Assembly (NCBI RefSeq): GCF_022809315.2
Contig: NZ_JAKZJU020000002.1
Coordinates: 62,001-126,000, forward strand
Reading direction: 5' to 3'
DNA from: Mesosutterella faecium
GTDB taxonomy: Bacteria > Pseudomonadota > Gammaproteobacteria > Burkholderiales > Burkholderiaceae_F
DNA: 64,000 bases
This document shows, piece by piece, positions 8,884 through 17,943 of the stretch (position 1 is the first letter of the stretch; each line of letters opens with the position of its first letter). The notes beneath the pieces were generated by a model. The model was not told the origin of the DNA and searched no databases. It saw only the letters and a list, made by a program, of their open reading frames with translations. The position numbers were made by a program, and so were the translations under genes.

Positions 8884-9247
8884 CTTTCCGCTTTTCTTTC
8901 CGCTTCAGGCATCCCGCGTATTGGGGGCGCGGCCCTGGCAGCGGCGCTTTCCTTTTTCCCCTCTTTCCGCCCCCGAAGCCCCGCGCGGCCTCGCTCCGGG
9001 CCTCAGGCCCCGAGGCTTTTTTCTCTTCGCCTGAGCGCCGTCAAGGCGGGTTTTCTCCAAGGCGTAGGAAGGGCTGCGCCATGATAAAGTCACTACATTT
9101 TGTTGCTCAGACAATTTTATAAACTATTGATTGCGGTTCAGGCTTCATCCGGTCCCGCTGCGGCCGAGGCCGCGGCGGGCGGCCCCCGCGGCCTTTTGAA
9201 GCCGGTCCGCCCGACGGGCGCACGCGCCCCTGGACAGGAAAACGAAG

Positions 9248-11788
9248 ATGGAAAAAAAACCGTCCTTTACGATTCGCAAGCGAAACGGCAGCGCCGAGCC
9301 TTTCCTCGGGGAAAAGATCGCGCTCGCCCTTGAGAAATGCTTCCGGGCGGCCGGCACCGCGCCGAAGCCCGGGGACGCCGCCGCGATTGTGAGCGCCGTG
9401 CGCGGGCAGCTTGAGGCCCATGAAGAGATGCGCGAGGTGGAGCGCATCCAGGACCTCGTCGAGCGGCAGCTGATGCAGCGGGGCTATTTCGACGAGGCGA
9501 AGCGCTACATCCTCTACCGCGAGGAGCGCTCCGGCGAGAGAAGGCTCGTGAAGGAGCTCTCGGAGCTTACCGGGGGCGCCTCTTCCGAGTCCGTGTGGAA
9601 GGGCATCGCCCGGGACTTTCCGCAGCCCCTTTATTCGCTTGAGGTGCTCAGGCGCAAGGCGGCCGGGATGGAAAAGGAAGGCCTCGGGAGCCGGGGGCGG
9701 CTCGCGGCCTTCATCGCCGCGGCCGAGGAGCTCACCACCGCGGAGGCTCCGCTCTGGGAGATGATCGCCGCTCGCCTTCTCGACTTCGAACTGCGGTGCG
9801 GCGTCCGGGAGGCCGAGGAGCGGGCGGGCGTCACGGACTTTTACTCGAAGCTTGCCTGGCTCGTCTCCGAGGGGCTCTACGGGGGCTATATCCTCGAGCA
9901 TTATTCGCGCGAGGAGATCGCCCGGGCCGCCTCCTTCATCGACGACGGCCGCGACCGGCTCTTCAGCTACCCGGCCCTGAGCCTGCTGTCCAAGCGCTAC
10001 CTCATCCGCCCGCACGACGGGTCGCAGCCCGTCGAGACGCCCCAGGAGATGTTCCTCGGGATCGCGCTGCACCTCGCGATGAAGGAAAAGAAGGAGCGGC
10101 TCGGCTGGGTGAAGCGCTTCTACGACATGATGAGCAGGCTGCAGGTGACGATGGCCACCCCCACCCTCGCCAACGCGCGAAAGCCCGCGCACCAGCTCTC
10201 CAGCTGCTTCATCGACACGGTGCCGGATTCGCTCGAGGGGATCTACCGCTGCGTCTCCAATTTCGCCCAGGTGAGCAAGTGGGGCGGCGGCATGGGGCTT
10301 TACTTCGGAAAGGTGCGGGCCGCGGGAGGCCGCATCCGGGGCTTTGACGGGGCGGCCGGCGGCATCGTGCGCTGGCTGAAGCTCGTGAACGACACGGCCG
10401 TGGCCGTGGACCAGCTCGGGGTGAGGCAGGGGGCCGCCGCGGTCTACCTGGATGTCTGGCACCGCGACCTTCCCGAGTTCCTGCAGATCCGGACCAACAA
10501 CGGCGACGACCGCATGAAGGCGCACGACATCTTCCCGGCGGTGTGCTTCCCGGACCTCTTCTGGCGGCGGGCGAAAGAGGACCTGGGGCAGCCCTGGGCG
10601 ATGTTCTGCCCCGACGAGGTCTGGCGGGCGAAGGGCTGGCACCTCGAGGACTTCTACGGCGAGGAGTGGGAGAAGCGCTACCTCGAGTGCGTCGCGGACC
10701 GGAGGATCTCGCGGCGCGTGATGACGATCCGCGACATCGTGCGGCTCATCATCAAGTCCGCCGTGGAGACCGGCACGCCCTTCATCTTCAACCGCGACAC
10801 GGTGAACCGCGCGAACCCGAATCCGCACAAGGGCATGATCTACTGCTCGAACCTCTGCACCGAGATCGCCCAGAACATGAGCGCGATCGGCGAGGCGAAG
10901 ACCGAAGTGCGGACCGTGGACGGCCAGACCGTGGTCACCTCCAGCGTGACGCCGGGGGACTTCGTCGTGTGCAACCTCGCCAGCCTCGTGCTCGGGCGCA
11001 TTCCGCTCGAGGATCCCGCGGCCGTGAAGGAGATCGTGGCCGCGGCGGTGCGCGCGCTCGACAACGTGATCGACCTCAACCGCTATCCGCTGCCGTACGC
11101 GGAAATCACGAGCCGGCGCTACCGGGGCATTGGGCTTGGCGTGAGCGGCTGGCATCACGCGCTCGCCCTGCGCGGCATCCCCTGGGAGAGCGACAGGCAC
11201 CTCAGGTTTGCCGACGAGGTCTTCGAGCGGATCGCGCAGGCCGCTGTCGAGGCGAGCAGCGACCTCGCCGCGGAGCGCGGCTCCTACGCCGAATTTCCGG
11301 GCAGCGACTGGCAGAGCGGGGCCTACTTCGACAAGCGCGGCTACGTCTCCGGGGCCTGGAAGGCCCTCCGGGAGAAGGTGCGGGTCCAGGGCATGCGAAA
11401 CGGCTGGCTCATGGCGGTCGCCCCGACCAGCAGCACCGGGATCATCGCGGGCACCACCTCCGGGGTCGACCCCGTCATGAAGCGCTTCTTCCTCGAGGAA
11501 AAGAAGGGCTCGATGCTGCCGCGGGTCGCCCCCGGGCTTTCCAACAGGACCTGGTGGATGTACAAGAGCGCGTATCTGATCGACCAGAAGTGGAGCATCC
11601 GCGCGGCCGGGATCCGGCAGCGCCACGTCGACCAGGCGCAGAGCGTGAACCTCTACATCACCAACGAGTTCACGATGAGGCAGGTCCTCGCCCTCTACAT
11701 CCAGGCCTGGGAGGAGGGCGTGAAGACGCTCTACTACGTGAGGAGCAAGTCCCTCGAGGTCGAAGAGTGCGAAAGCTGCGCCTCGTAA
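9248..11788 (+). CDS. nrdA: class Ia ribonucleoside-diphosphate reductase, alpha subunit
   Basis: This 846-residue catalytic subunit reduces ribonucleoside diphosphates to deoxyribonucleotides in the cytosol. Residues 7-95 form an ATP-cone (TIRKRNGSAEPF start), so dATP/ATP activity control is expected. Active-site residues are visible: Cys320 in SSCFID, the NLCTE motif at 535-539 with radical Cys537 and Glu539, and Cys575 in VVCNLASL (the partner of Cys320). The C-terminal CESC pair (841, 844) would transfer electrons from thioredoxin or glutaredoxin. nrdB follows 45 bases downstream, so the two form an operon. The protein is full length. The start codon follows an A-rich leader with a GGAAAACGAAG stretch. 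Confidence 0.95.
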   Translation: MEKKPSFTIRKRNGSAEPFLGEKIALALEKCFRAAGTAPKPGDAAAIVSAVRGQLEAHEEMREVERIQDLVERQLMQRGYFDEAKRYILYREERSGERRLVKELSELTGGASSESVWKGIARDFPQPLYSLEVLRRKAAGMEKEGLGSRGRLAAFIAAAEELTTAEAPLWEMIAARLLDFELRCGVREAEERAGVTDFYSKLAWLVSEGLYGGYILEHYSREEIARAASFIDDGRDRLFSYPALSLLSKRYLIRPHDGSQPVETPQEMFLGIALHLAMKEKKERLGWVKRFYDMMSRLQVTMATPTLANARKPAHQLSSCFIDTVPDSLEGIYRCVSNFAQVSKWGGGMGLYFGKVRAAGGRIRGFDGAAGGIVRWLKLVNDTAVAVDQLGVRQGAAAVYLDVWHRDLPEFLQIRTNNGDDRMKAHDIFPAVCFPDLFWRRAKEDLGQPWAMFCPDEVWRAKGWHLEDFYGEEWEKRYLECVADRRISRRVMTIRDIVRLIIKSAVETGTPFIFNRDTVNRANPNPHKGMIYCSNLCTEIAQNMSAIGEAKTEVRTVDGQTVVTSSVTPGDFVVCNLASLVLGRIPLEDPAAVKEIVAAAVRALDNVIDLNRYPLPYAEITSRRYRGIGLGVSGWHHALALRGIPWESDRHLRFADEVFERIAQAAVEASSDLAAERGSYAEFPGSDWQSGAYFDKRGYVSGAWKALREKVRVQGMRNGWLMAVAPTSSTGIIAGTTSGVDPVMKRFFLEEKKGSMLPRVAPGLSNRTWWMYKSAYLIDQKWSIRAAGIRQRHVDQAQSVNLYITNEFTMRQVLALYIQAWEEGVKTLYYVRSKSLEVEECESCAS

Positions 11789-11833
11789 GGGACCCCCTTT
11801 GCCCCTCTCAACATTCACCGACAGGAAACCAGC

Positions 11834-12880
11834 ATGTCTGAAAAAATCAAGAGGAACGCCCTTTTCAACCCGGACGGCGACACCGACCTGAGGCTGCGCC
11901 GCATGATCGGCGGCAACTCCACGAACCTCAACGACTTCAACAACCTCAAGTATCCCTGGACCAGCCAGTGGTACCGCCAGGCGATGAACAATTTCTGGAT
12001 CCCCGAGGAAATCAACCTCTCGCAGGACGTGAAGGACTACCCGCGGCTCGAGCCCGCGGAGAAGACCGCCTACGACAAGATCCTGAGCTTCCTCGTCTTC
12101 CTCGACTCGCTGCAGAGCAACAACCTGCCCTGCATCAGCGAGTACATCACGGCCAACGAGGTGAACCTCTGCCTGCACATCCAGGCCTTCCAGGAGTGCG
12201 TCCACAGCCAGAGCTACAGCTACATGCTCGACTCAATCTGCAGCCCCGAGCAGCGCAGCTCGATCCTCTACCAGTGGAAGACGGACCCGCACCTGCTGCG
12301 CCGCAACACCTTCATCGGCAGCTGCTACAACGAATTCCACGAGAACCAGGACAAGACGGCCTTCATGAAGGCCCTCATCGCCAACTTCATCCTGGAGGGC
12401 ATCTACTTCTACTCGGGCTTCATGTTCTTCTACAACCTGAGCCGGATCGGGAAAATGCCCGGGTCGGCCCAGGAGATCCGCTACATCAACCGCGACGAGA
12501 ACACGCACCTCTGGCTTTTCAGGAACATCATCCGGGAGCTGCAGAAGGAGCAGCCCGAGATGTTCACCCCCGAGCGGGTCGAGATCTACCGCGGCATGAT
12601 GCTCGAGGGCGTGAGCCAGGAAATCGCCTGGGGGCAGTACGTGATCGGAGACGCGGTGAGCGGCCTGAGCAGCGCGATGATCCGCGACTACATCCGCTAC
12701 CTCGGAAACCTCCGCTGGCAGAGCCTGGGCTACGGCTACCTCTTCGAGGACAACCGGCTCGAGCCCGAGAGCATGAAGTGGGTGTCGGTGTATTCGAACG
12801 CCAACATGGTGAAGACGGACTTCTTCGAGGCAAAGAGCACGGCCTACGCGAAAAGCGCCGCGATCGTGGACGACCTGTAA
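11834..12880 (+). CDS. nrdB: class Ia ribonucleoside-diphosphate reductase, beta subunit
   Basis: This 348-residue subunit holds the dinuclear metal centre and tyrosyl radical used by NrdA. All expected ligands can be placed: Asp91 (FLDSLQ), Glu121 and His124 with radical Tyr128 (ECVHSQSY), Glu188 (FILEGI), and Glu222 and His225 (DENTHL). The tyrosine is present, so this is not one of the radical-free or Phe-substituted subclasses. ATG 11834 has GGAAACC a few bases upstream. It forms an operon with nrdA. The gene downstream is convergent. Confidence 0.95.
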   Translation: MSEKIKRNALFNPDGDTDLRLRRMIGGNSTNLNDFNNLKYPWTSQWYRQAMNNFWIPEEINLSQDVKDYPRLEPAEKTAYDKILSFLVFLDSLQSNNLPCISEYITANEVNLCLHIQAFQECVHSQSYSYMLDSICSPEQRSSILYQWKTDPHLLRRNTFIGSCYNEFHENQDKTAFMKALIANFILEGIYFYSGFMFFYNLSRIGKMPGSAQEIRYINRDENTHLWLFRNIIRELQKEQPEMFTPERVEIYRGMMLEGVSQEIAWGQYVIGDAVSGLSSAMIRDYIRYLGNLRWQSLGYGYLFEDNRLEPESMKWVSVYSNANMVKTDFFEAKSTAYAKSAAIVDDL

Positions 12881-12970
12881 AAGGGAAGGGCGGGCCGGAG
12901 CGCCTTAAGGAAGCGGGGGACAAGCGGCCCCCGCGTCCCGCGCCGCCCGGGGGCCCGGGAGGGGACCGGG

Positions 12971-13759
12971 TCACCTTTCCGGAAGAATGTCGCCCACGGA
13001 ATAAAGCACGGCCTTCCCCGCGATCATCACGCGGCCGCCCTCCAGGCTCGTGCGGAGCTTTCCGGTTCTGGCCGAGGCCTGAAAGCAGTTCAGGCGGGTT
13101 TTGCCCAGCTTCCCGCACCAGTAGGGCGTAATCATGCAGTGCGCGCTGCCTGTGACGGGATCCTCATCCACTCCCGCCTTCGGCGCGAAAACGCGCGAGA
13201 CGCAGTCGTAGTCACGGCCCCGCGCCGTGACGGCCAGAAGCAGGCCTTCCAGGCTCTTCACCCGGCCCAGGTCCGGCTTCAGGCCGGCCACCGTGCGGCT
13301 GTCCCGCAGCACGAGCAGCAGGTCCCGGTCCAGATAAGCCTCCAGGACCTCTGCCCCGACGGCCTTCCTCATTTCGTCCGTGACGGGCACCGGCCGGCAG
13401 TGATAGGCGGGGAAGTTCATGACAAACGCGTCCCCGTCCCTCCGGACCCGGAGTATCCCGACCTGGGTCTTAAACTGTATTTCTTCCGCTTCCTTCTCAT
13501 AAAACGAGAAGAGCACATAGGACGCGCCCAGCGTCGCGTGGCCGCAGAAATCGATTTCCCCGCCCGGGGTGAACCAGCGCAGATGCCAGGCGGGGCCTTC
13601 CTTCACGGCAAAGGCCGTTTCTGAAAAGCGGTTTTCAGAGGCGATGTTCTGCATCAGCTCATCGGGAATCCAGCGCTCCAGCACGCAGACCGCAGCCTGA
13701 TTGCCCTTGAAAAGCGTGTCTGTAAAAGCGTCGACTATGTACTGTTTCAAAATCCGCAC
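12971..13759 (-). CDS. PhzF family isomerase-like protein
   Basis: This 262-residue protein belongs to the PhzF/YddE family, two-lobed proteins of the diaminopimelate-epimerase fold, some of which act as isomerases. It shows the N-terminal QYIVDAFTDTLFKGNQAAV segment, the putative catalytic Glu47 (SENRFSETAF), the FTPGGEIDFCGHATLGASYV motif and a C-terminal DEDPVTGSAH motif, all family hallmarks. The substrate is unknown and no phenazine genes are nearby. It converges on nrdB and lies 89 bases upstream of the next minus-strand gene's stop in a different transcriptional context. Confidence 0.85.
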   Translation of the reverse strand: MRILKQYIVDAFTDTLFKGNQAAVCVLERWIPDELMQNIASENRFSETAFAVKEGPAWHLRWFTPGGEIDFCGHATLGASYVLFSFYEKEAEEIQFKTQVGILRVRRDGDAFVMNFPAYHCRPVPVTDEMRKAVGAEVLEAYLDRDLLLVLRDSRTVAGLKPDLGRVKSLEGLLLAVTARGRDYDCVSRVFAPKAGVDEDPVTGSAHCMITPYWCGKLGKTRLNCFQASARTGKLRTSLEGGRVMIAGKAVLYSVGDILPER

Positions 13760-13848
13760 CTCCTGGGTCAGAGGGCCGTGAGGCTCCTCGTCCGGGCGGC
13801 CCGGCCCTTTTTTCGGCCGCCGGCTTTAAGGGAAGGAAAAAAGGCCGC

Positions 13849-14556
13849 TCACTCCAGCCTGAATTCAGGGTGCTGCGCGTCGACAAAGCCGACCGCGGGC
13901 TCGCAGGAAAAGACAGCCTTCAGCATTTTCGCAAGAAGATCCCGGGCCTCCATGACCTGGTCCAGGTTGACGTCGGAAAACCCGTCTATCGGAAAGAACG
14001 CATAGCTTGTGTCCTCCGTGATCTTCCCGTCGTCGCTCTGCCTCCAGATCCAGCGGCGCGTCTTCACGGTGCGGCCGCTCACGTAGACGAGCTCCCCCTC
14101 CGGCACCGGTTCGGCCTGCTCTTCCCCCATGGGCTGGAAGTGATCTCCCGCTTCGGAAAAGCGCACCGAGAGGCCGCCCTCCCATTTGTCCACGTCATGG
14201 GCTCCCATGGGCAGCTGGTATCTGAGGGAAAAGGCGTTGCCGATGTCCACGATGGAGTTGATGTGGGGGAGGGCGGGCGTTTTTTTAACCCGCCTGCCCA
14301 GGGCTTCAATGGAGCACATGAAGCGGTTCGGGTTCATGCCCAGCTTCTGGAAGGCGCTTCTGCAGGCCTTCACGTTCCGCAGCTCCCTGATGTCCTGGTC
14401 TGACACCTGCTCATGAAACTTCTGAATTTCCTCGTTCAGGAAGTCTTCGATTGCTTTGCTGAACGCGTGATTGTCAATCCCGCGGGCCGCCACAATCCCG
14501 AGGCAGTAGGTCGGAAGCGCTTCAAAAACCTTCGGGTCAACGTTAAAAACCTTCAC
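13849..14556 (-). CDS. B3/B4 domain protein (tRNA synthetase-like editing domain)
   Basis: This 235-residue protein matches the free-standing B3/B4 domain related to the editing region of phenylalanyl-tRNA synthetase beta. Characteristic segments are FHEQVSDQDIRELRNVKACR, FMCSIEALGRRV, LPHINSIVDIGNAFSLRYQL with the GAHDVDK turn, and a C-terminal FFPIDGFSDVNLDQV. Such proteins may clear mischarged or unusual aminoacyl-tRNA, but this is not established. I chose GTG 14556 (VKVFNVDPKVFE) because GGAG lies eight bases upstream. The open frame continues 115 codons further, but that extension is Arg/Pro-rich and does not look coding. Confidence 0.75.
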   Translation of the reverse strand: MKVFNVDPKVFEALPTYCLGIVAARGIDNHAFSKAIEDFLNEEIQKFHEQVSDQDIRELRNVKACRSAFQKLGMNPNRFMCSIEALGRRVKKTPALPHINSIVDIGNAFSLRYQLPMGAHDVDKWEGGLSVRFSEAGDHFQPMGEEQAEPVPEGELVYVSGRTVKTRRWIWRQSDDGKITEDTSYAFFPIDGFSDVNLDQVMEARDLLAKMLKAVFSCEPAVGFVDAQHPEFRLE

Positions 14557-14900
14557 CTTGCATTCTCCTTTTTTCCCCGGCCTGCAGGAGCTCCTGCCTT
14601 TCCTGCGGCGCCTCTGCGTCAGGGCCTGGGCCGCTTTCAATATTAGCCGCCTGCGGCGCTCAGCCGGTGATTTTTCCGTGGTTTCTTTGCTTTTAAACGC
14701 CAGCCAGGCTGAAGCGCCGTCTGGCCGGCCCAGGCGAGGAGCCCGGCCTGAGGCTTTTTTAAGCCTGCGGTTTGAACGCAGTTTGAATGAGGCGGATTCA
14801 GACGGGAGAAGTCGCGGCGTGGAAAAGGGCGGCGCCGGCTGGACTTTGCCGCTGTTGTCTGACACAATGAAAGCTTTTAATTCCAAAGGAGAAAAGCCCA
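14557..14900. other. divergent intergenic region
   Basis: This 344-base gap lies between the B3/B4 gene and the divergent acetyltransferase gene. It is unusually rich in GCC/GGC runs at 14700-14760. I see no RNA gene or convincing coding frame, and it presumably holds two promoters. Confidence 0.35.
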
Positions 14901-15557
14901 ATGAAGCAGACGACCGCCGCCGGTGCGCTCACTGAAACTGCGCTTTGCCCGTCGGACTACGCCCGCATCGTCGATGCGTTTCATGCACAGTGGGGCTGGG
15001 AGACGCAGGGAGCTCCCGGACTCGGCCGCAGGGTTGCGGACTGGTACTGCTCCAAAATGATGCAGCACGTCACCTTCGGGCGGCTGCTCATCGCGCCCTC
15101 GGGCGGCACGGCCGGACTTGCCGTCGGGAGCGTCTTCGGAGACCGCCCCGTCCTGGGCAGGGACGCGCGCCTGCCGGAGCGACGCGCGGCGCTGCAACGG
15201 GAAATTGCCGCCCAGGAGGGCGGTCCTGAGACGATAGCCCTTTACGACAACATTGCCCGCATTAACGAGCAGCTGAGGCGCCGGGCCCGCGAAAACGGAC
15301 ACATCTTCGCGGCCGAGCTTTATTTTCTCTGGGTTTCGCCGGATTACCGGGGCTGCGGACTTTCCAGGCGCCTGCTCAACGCCGCCCGAACAGCGATGAA
15401 GGCGAGGCGCGCCAAGAATTTCTGCCTTTTTACCGATACGGACTGCGACTGGAAGTTTTACATGCGCGATCCCTGGGTCGCCTGCGGCCGCGAGCCCTGG
15501 CCTGACGTGCCGGGCATGGAAGGCGGCGCGGGACTGATGTTCGGCGCCGCGCTCTGA
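14901..15557 (+). CDS. GNAT family N-acetyltransferase
   Basis: This 218-residue cytosolic protein has a GNAT fold signature in its C-terminal half. A beta strand (AAELYFLWVSPDYRG) is followed by the acetyl-CoA pyrophosphate loop RGCGLSRRLLNAA near residue 155 and a further strand (NFCLFTDTDCDWKFYMRD). The N-terminal half is longer than in a minimal GNAT and contains a charged helix (RINEQLRRRAREN). The substrate is unknown. ATG 14901 follows AAAGGAGAAAAGCCCA, giving a well-placed ribosome binding site. It is the last intact ordinary gene before the first repeat array. Confidence 0.75.
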   Translation: MKQTTAAGALTETALCPSDYARIVDAFHAQWGWETQGAPGLGRRVADWYCSKMMQHVTFGRLLIAPSGGTAGLAVGSVFGDRPVLGRDARLPERRAALQREIAAQEGGPETIALYDNIARINEQLRRRARENGHIFAAELYFLWVSPDYRGCGLSRRLLNAARTAMKARRAKNFCLFTDTDCDWKFYMRDPWVACGREPWPDVPGMEGGAGLMFGAAL

Positions 15558-15739
15558 TTCGCCGGGCCCCCGGCTGGTTTCCCTGGGGAAGGTTGTTCGG
15601 AAAAATGCCGGGCAGCCAGGTTCGGGTGCCGAACCATGAGGCTGCGCCTGCATGGGCAGCAGTCAGTCTGCGAGCACGCGGGCCTCATTAATTAAATGAA
15701 ACAAGTAGGGACGGATCCGAGAAACGGGCATCGGCCCTT

Positions 15740-15820
15740 CATGCTTTTTAAGCTGTATTTTATGAATACAACGGATTATCAATGCTGAATACATTGGCAT
15801 TCAGCAAGTATCCTATTTGT
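15740..15820 (+). repeat. remnant of a family A/B-type repeat end
   Basis: An AT-rich stretch ends in ATTATCAATG and then CAGCAAGTATCCTATTTGT (15802-15820). This is the same layout as the right ends of the family A and B repeats (TATCAATGA, then CAAGCAAGTATCCTATCTGT or CAAAGCAAGTACCCTATTTACT). Only the end of the repeat is recognisable. It places the small secreted-protein gene that follows between two repeat copies, like its paralogue at 43740. Confidence 0.55.
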
Positions 15821-15830
15821 TTTCAAGGTA

Positions 15831-15904
15831 TTGAAAATTTTTAGCACATAATTTTTCAGTCTTTGCCGCCCCTCGGGACTAATATATTTCTGAGGGGAAA
15901 GGAG
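15831..15904 (+). promoter_or_regulatory. conserved leader with two hairpins, copy 1
   Basis: About 75 bases upstream of the small secreted gene are conserved at 28459-28529 and 43668-43739. The first hairpin pairs TTGAAA with TTTCAG. The second pairs CCCCTC (15869-15874) with GAGGGG (15892-15897). GAGGGG sits seven bases before the first ATG and is the best Shine-Dalgarno for it, so the hairpin would mask it. Here GGAG also precedes the second ATG at 15911. Confidence 0.55.
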
Positions 15905-16195
15905 ATGGCCATGAAAAAGCTGCTTGTTTTGCTGATGTGCTTTGCCGCGGCTGTTCCTACGATTACCGCTAACAAATCTGGATTCGACAAAAATGGGGTT
16001 TCTGTTTCGCCTGAGGGTTGGGTTTTTACAAAAGGACCGAGTGGCGTGTTTAAAGATCAGCCGCCGATTGAGAAAGAAACTCCTCCCAGCTTCATAGATA
16101 TGCGGAAGGTTGGAAATCAGGGAACAGATGAAATTTGGGAAGATACTCGGAATGGCAGGCTGTATACCTGTAACAAAGAGACGGGTTGCAGGTAA
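15905..16195 (+). CDS. small secreted protein, copy 1 of 3
   Basis: This 96-residue protein has a Sec signal (MAMKKLLVLLMCFAAAVPTI) and no recognised domain. The mature part is short and polar, with GFDKNGVSVSPEGWVF near the start and a C-terminal pair of cysteines (YTCNKETGCR) that could form a disulfide. Two near-identical relatives lie at 28530 and 43740. This copy shares the signal peptide, the FDKNGxxVSPxGWV core and the Cys-containing end, but its middle differs. ATG 15905 or 15911 could be the start. It lies between a repeat remnant and repeat B1, and a Mu-like tail-gene fragment starts 54 bases downstream, so it is probably a phage-borne accessory (moron) gene. Confidence 0.7.
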   Translation: MAMKKLLVLLMCFAAAVPTITANKSGFDKNGVSVSPEGWVFTKGPSGVFKDQPPIEKETPPSFIDMRKVGNQGTDEIWEDTRNGRLYTCNKETGCR

Positions 16196-16216
16196 TTGAT
16201 ATTTTATTTTTGTGCG

Positions 16217-16246
16217 GAGCGCTCTGAAAAACGGTGCGCTTTTTTA
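16217..16246 (+). terminator. terminator of secreted protein copy 1
   Basis: AGCGC pairs with GCGCT around a CTGAAAAACGGT loop and is followed by TTTTTT. The same structure follows copies 2 and 3. Confidence 0.75.
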
Positions 16247-16248
16247 TT

Positions 16249-16344
16249 ATGGAACAGACTGTACTAAAACTTATCGTCGGTGGAAAGGAATACCGGGCAT
16301 GGCAGCCTGTTAGTCAGCAAATAGGTATCTCGTTTTATTTGTAA
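16249..16344 (+). pseudogene. Mu-like phage tail protein (gpP-like) N-terminus, cut by repeat B1
   Basis: ATG 16249 opens MEQTVLKLIVGGKEYRAWQP, which resembles the start of Mu-like baseplate hub proteins (a xVxLxVGGKxYxGWxxV pattern). After residue 21 the frame enters repeat B1 at 16313 and stops at TAA 16342-16344. In Mu-like phages this gene follows the DNA circularisation gene N. The C-terminus of such an N gene precedes secreted-protein copy 3 at 43480-43686. Copies 1 and 3 therefore sit in the same N-to-P interval of related phages. The call rests on 21 residues. Confidence 0.5.
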
Positions 16345-16626
16345 TACTAACTGTATGAATTAGAACGATTAAAACTATATTTAATCCGAAAAATTGAATT
16401 TAAATTAAGTAATTACATGCCACATTATCAATGTTTTTCATTGCTCGAAATAATTATATTTGTTAAAAATTACATAATTAAGTGAATGGGGCTGTATGGA
16501 GGATCGCTTTTCTCTATGCTATTTCCGGTTATTAAGAGGGAAATGAATTTCTTTAATGATTTTCGGATAATATTTCGAATTATCAATGAGTAATACAAAG
16601 CAACAAAGCAAGTACCCTATTTACTA
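16313..16626 (+). repeat. family B long repeat, copy B1 (diverged)
   Basis: An AT-rich 314 bp repeat starts GTCAGCAAATAGGTATC and ends CAAGTACCCTATTTACT. It matches B2 and B3 along its length with scattered substitutions and a 16-base loss near 16577 (an ATAATATTTC-to-AATTATC junction). It is the copy furthest from cas1 and the most diverged of the three. It truncates the Mu gpP-like frame on its left. Confidence 0.85.
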
Positions 16627-17193
16627 CCTATTGGAATGCTCGTCTTGCAGCTTGACAAGATCGTCCTCAGTGAGTACCCTAGAACCGTCGAAGTTGGAGA
16701 GCAACCGCTCCGCCTCTTCGGCAGAAAGCGGTTTGGGGCTTGGACGAAGAGAATTGGACTCGGGTGAGCCAAGCCACCGAGCCGCTTTTGCTCTATTCAC
16801 ATAGGCAACATTTCCCCACGATCGCTGTATAGCTAGTCAACCCTTCTTTTTCTCCCTTCCTTTTTCGTATTTGTTGTCTTTACCGTAAGCTGTCAGAGCG
16901 ATATTAATTTCAGCGCCGTCTCCACTCTTGTCTTTGCTGAAATCAATAGGGACGATAACTGCCTTTCCCTTCTCATCAGTCACTTCGAGAAGGAACACAA
17001 AACGCCCTTCCGTCTCCGTTCTAAAGATGGCGACCGGGTCGGCAAGTGCGGCCGGGATCTGCTTGAGAACAGGAATGGTCATATCCGGATGGATATTGTT
17101 GCTGAACTTGCCCGTCTTCTCTTTTAGGAAGACGCCGTCGAAAAAGTGATTTGCCGCATAAAGCTCTTTGAATTTAGCCCCTACCAGATGCAT
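16622..17193 (-). pseudogene. MuF_C-type phage head-protein C-terminal fragment between B1 and B2
   Basis: The minus-strand frame from 17193 encodes HPDMTIPVLKQIPAALADPV and then FVFLLEVTDEKGKAVIVPI. This layout is found in the MuF C-terminal domain of phage minor head and polyvalent proteins, often the toxic part. At 16837-16839 an in-frame TGA interrupts the domain. The same frame continues WGNVAYVNRAKAARWLGSPE, matching the expected end of the domain, and finishes with PLSAEEAERLLSNFDGSRVL. Its final stop (TAG) is supplied by repeat B1, and the N-terminal end is cut by repeat B2. The fragment is therefore truncated on the B2 side, runs into B1 on the other, and has a nonsense mutation inside. 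Confidence 0.6.
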
Positions 17194-17195
17194 GA

Positions 17196-17525
17196 GTCAG
17201 CAAATAGGTATCTTGTTTTATTTGTAAAACTAACTGTATGAATTCGAATGATAAAAAATATATTTAATCGGGAAAATCAAATTTAAATGAAGTAATTACA
17301 TGCCACATTATCAAGTTTTTCATTGTTCGAAATAATTATATTTGTTAAAAATCATATGATTAAGTGAATGAGGCTGTGTAGGGGATTGCTTTTCTCAATG
17401 CTATTTCAGGTTATTAAGAAAGAAATGAATGAATTTCTTTAATGATTTTCGGATAATATTTCCTAAATATTTATAATTATCAATGAGTAATACAAAGCAA
17501 CAAAGCAAGTACCCTATTTACTGCC
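17196..17525 (+). repeat. family B long repeat, copy B2
   Basis: This 330 bp AT-rich repeat reads as identical to B3 (21492-21821) over its whole length. Its ends, CAGCAAATAGGTATCTTG and the reverse complement of CAAGTACCCTATTTACTG, form imperfect terminal inverted repeats. An internal AAAGAAAT/AATTTCTTT palindrome lies near 17420-17441. A TATAAT box near its right end could drive rpsT 90 bases beyond the repeat. Confidence 0.9.
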
Positions 17526-17607
17526 CTTCAGGACAGAAGTCCCATCCATAAGCCCCACCGGGATCGAGATTCCGCCGGGCAAACTTAGAAAAAGGAAAAG
17601 TTCAAAA

Positions 17608-17883
17608 ATGGCAAATACGAAACAGGCCCGCAAGCGCGTCCGCCAGGCGATCGAGCACAACCTCCGCGTCTCCGCCCAGCGCACCCGCTACCGCACGGCG
17701 ATCAAGGCTGTCGAGAAGCTCGTCGCCGCTGGCGACAAGGCCGCCGCCGAAGCCGAGTTCAAGAAGACCTCCGGCATCCTCGACCGCTTCGCCTGCCGCC
17801 ACGTTCTCCACAAGAACGCCGCCGCCCGCCAGAAGAGCCGTCTGTCCGCCGCCATCAAGGCGATGAACGCTGCCGCGAAGTAA
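17608..17883 (+). CDS. rpsT: 30S ribosomal protein S20
   Basis: This 91-residue S20 has the standard MANTKQARKRVRQAIEHNLR opening, a Lys/Arg/Ala-rich helical body and the HKNAAARQKSRL motif. It binds 16S rRNA during early small-subunit assembly. It is complete, with AAAAGGAAAAG upstream and a terminator downstream. Oddly, this essential gene lies inside a 4 kb block bounded by identical long repeats (B2 and B3). Whether it is the only rpsT in the genome would show whether the block is native or captured. Confidence 0.95.
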   Translation: MANTKQARKRVRQAIEHNLRVSAQRTRYRTAIKAVEKLVAAGDKAAAEAEFKKTSGILDRFACRHVLHKNAAARQKSRLSAAIKAMNAAAK

Positions 17884-17911
17884 TCCTTCCCTTTCAGGAA
17901 AGATTCTGAAA

Positions 17912-17943
17912 AAGGCGCACCCCCTTGGGATGCGCCTTTTTTC
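17912..17943 (+). terminator. terminator of rpsT
   Basis: GGCGCA pairs with TGCGCC around CCCCCTTGGGA and is followed by TTTTTT, about 30 bases after the rpsT stop. Confidence 0.85.

Noticed and set aside
9061-9247. NrdR boxes upstream of nrdA
   Set aside because: CACTACATTTTGTTGC has only weak likeness to the NrdR consensus and no second box at helical spacing.
9107-12205. A 1032-codon open frame antisense to nrdA and nrdB
   Set aside because: It mirrors the third-position GC bias of the real genes on the other strand and has no recognisable domain. NrdA and NrdB motifs are complete.
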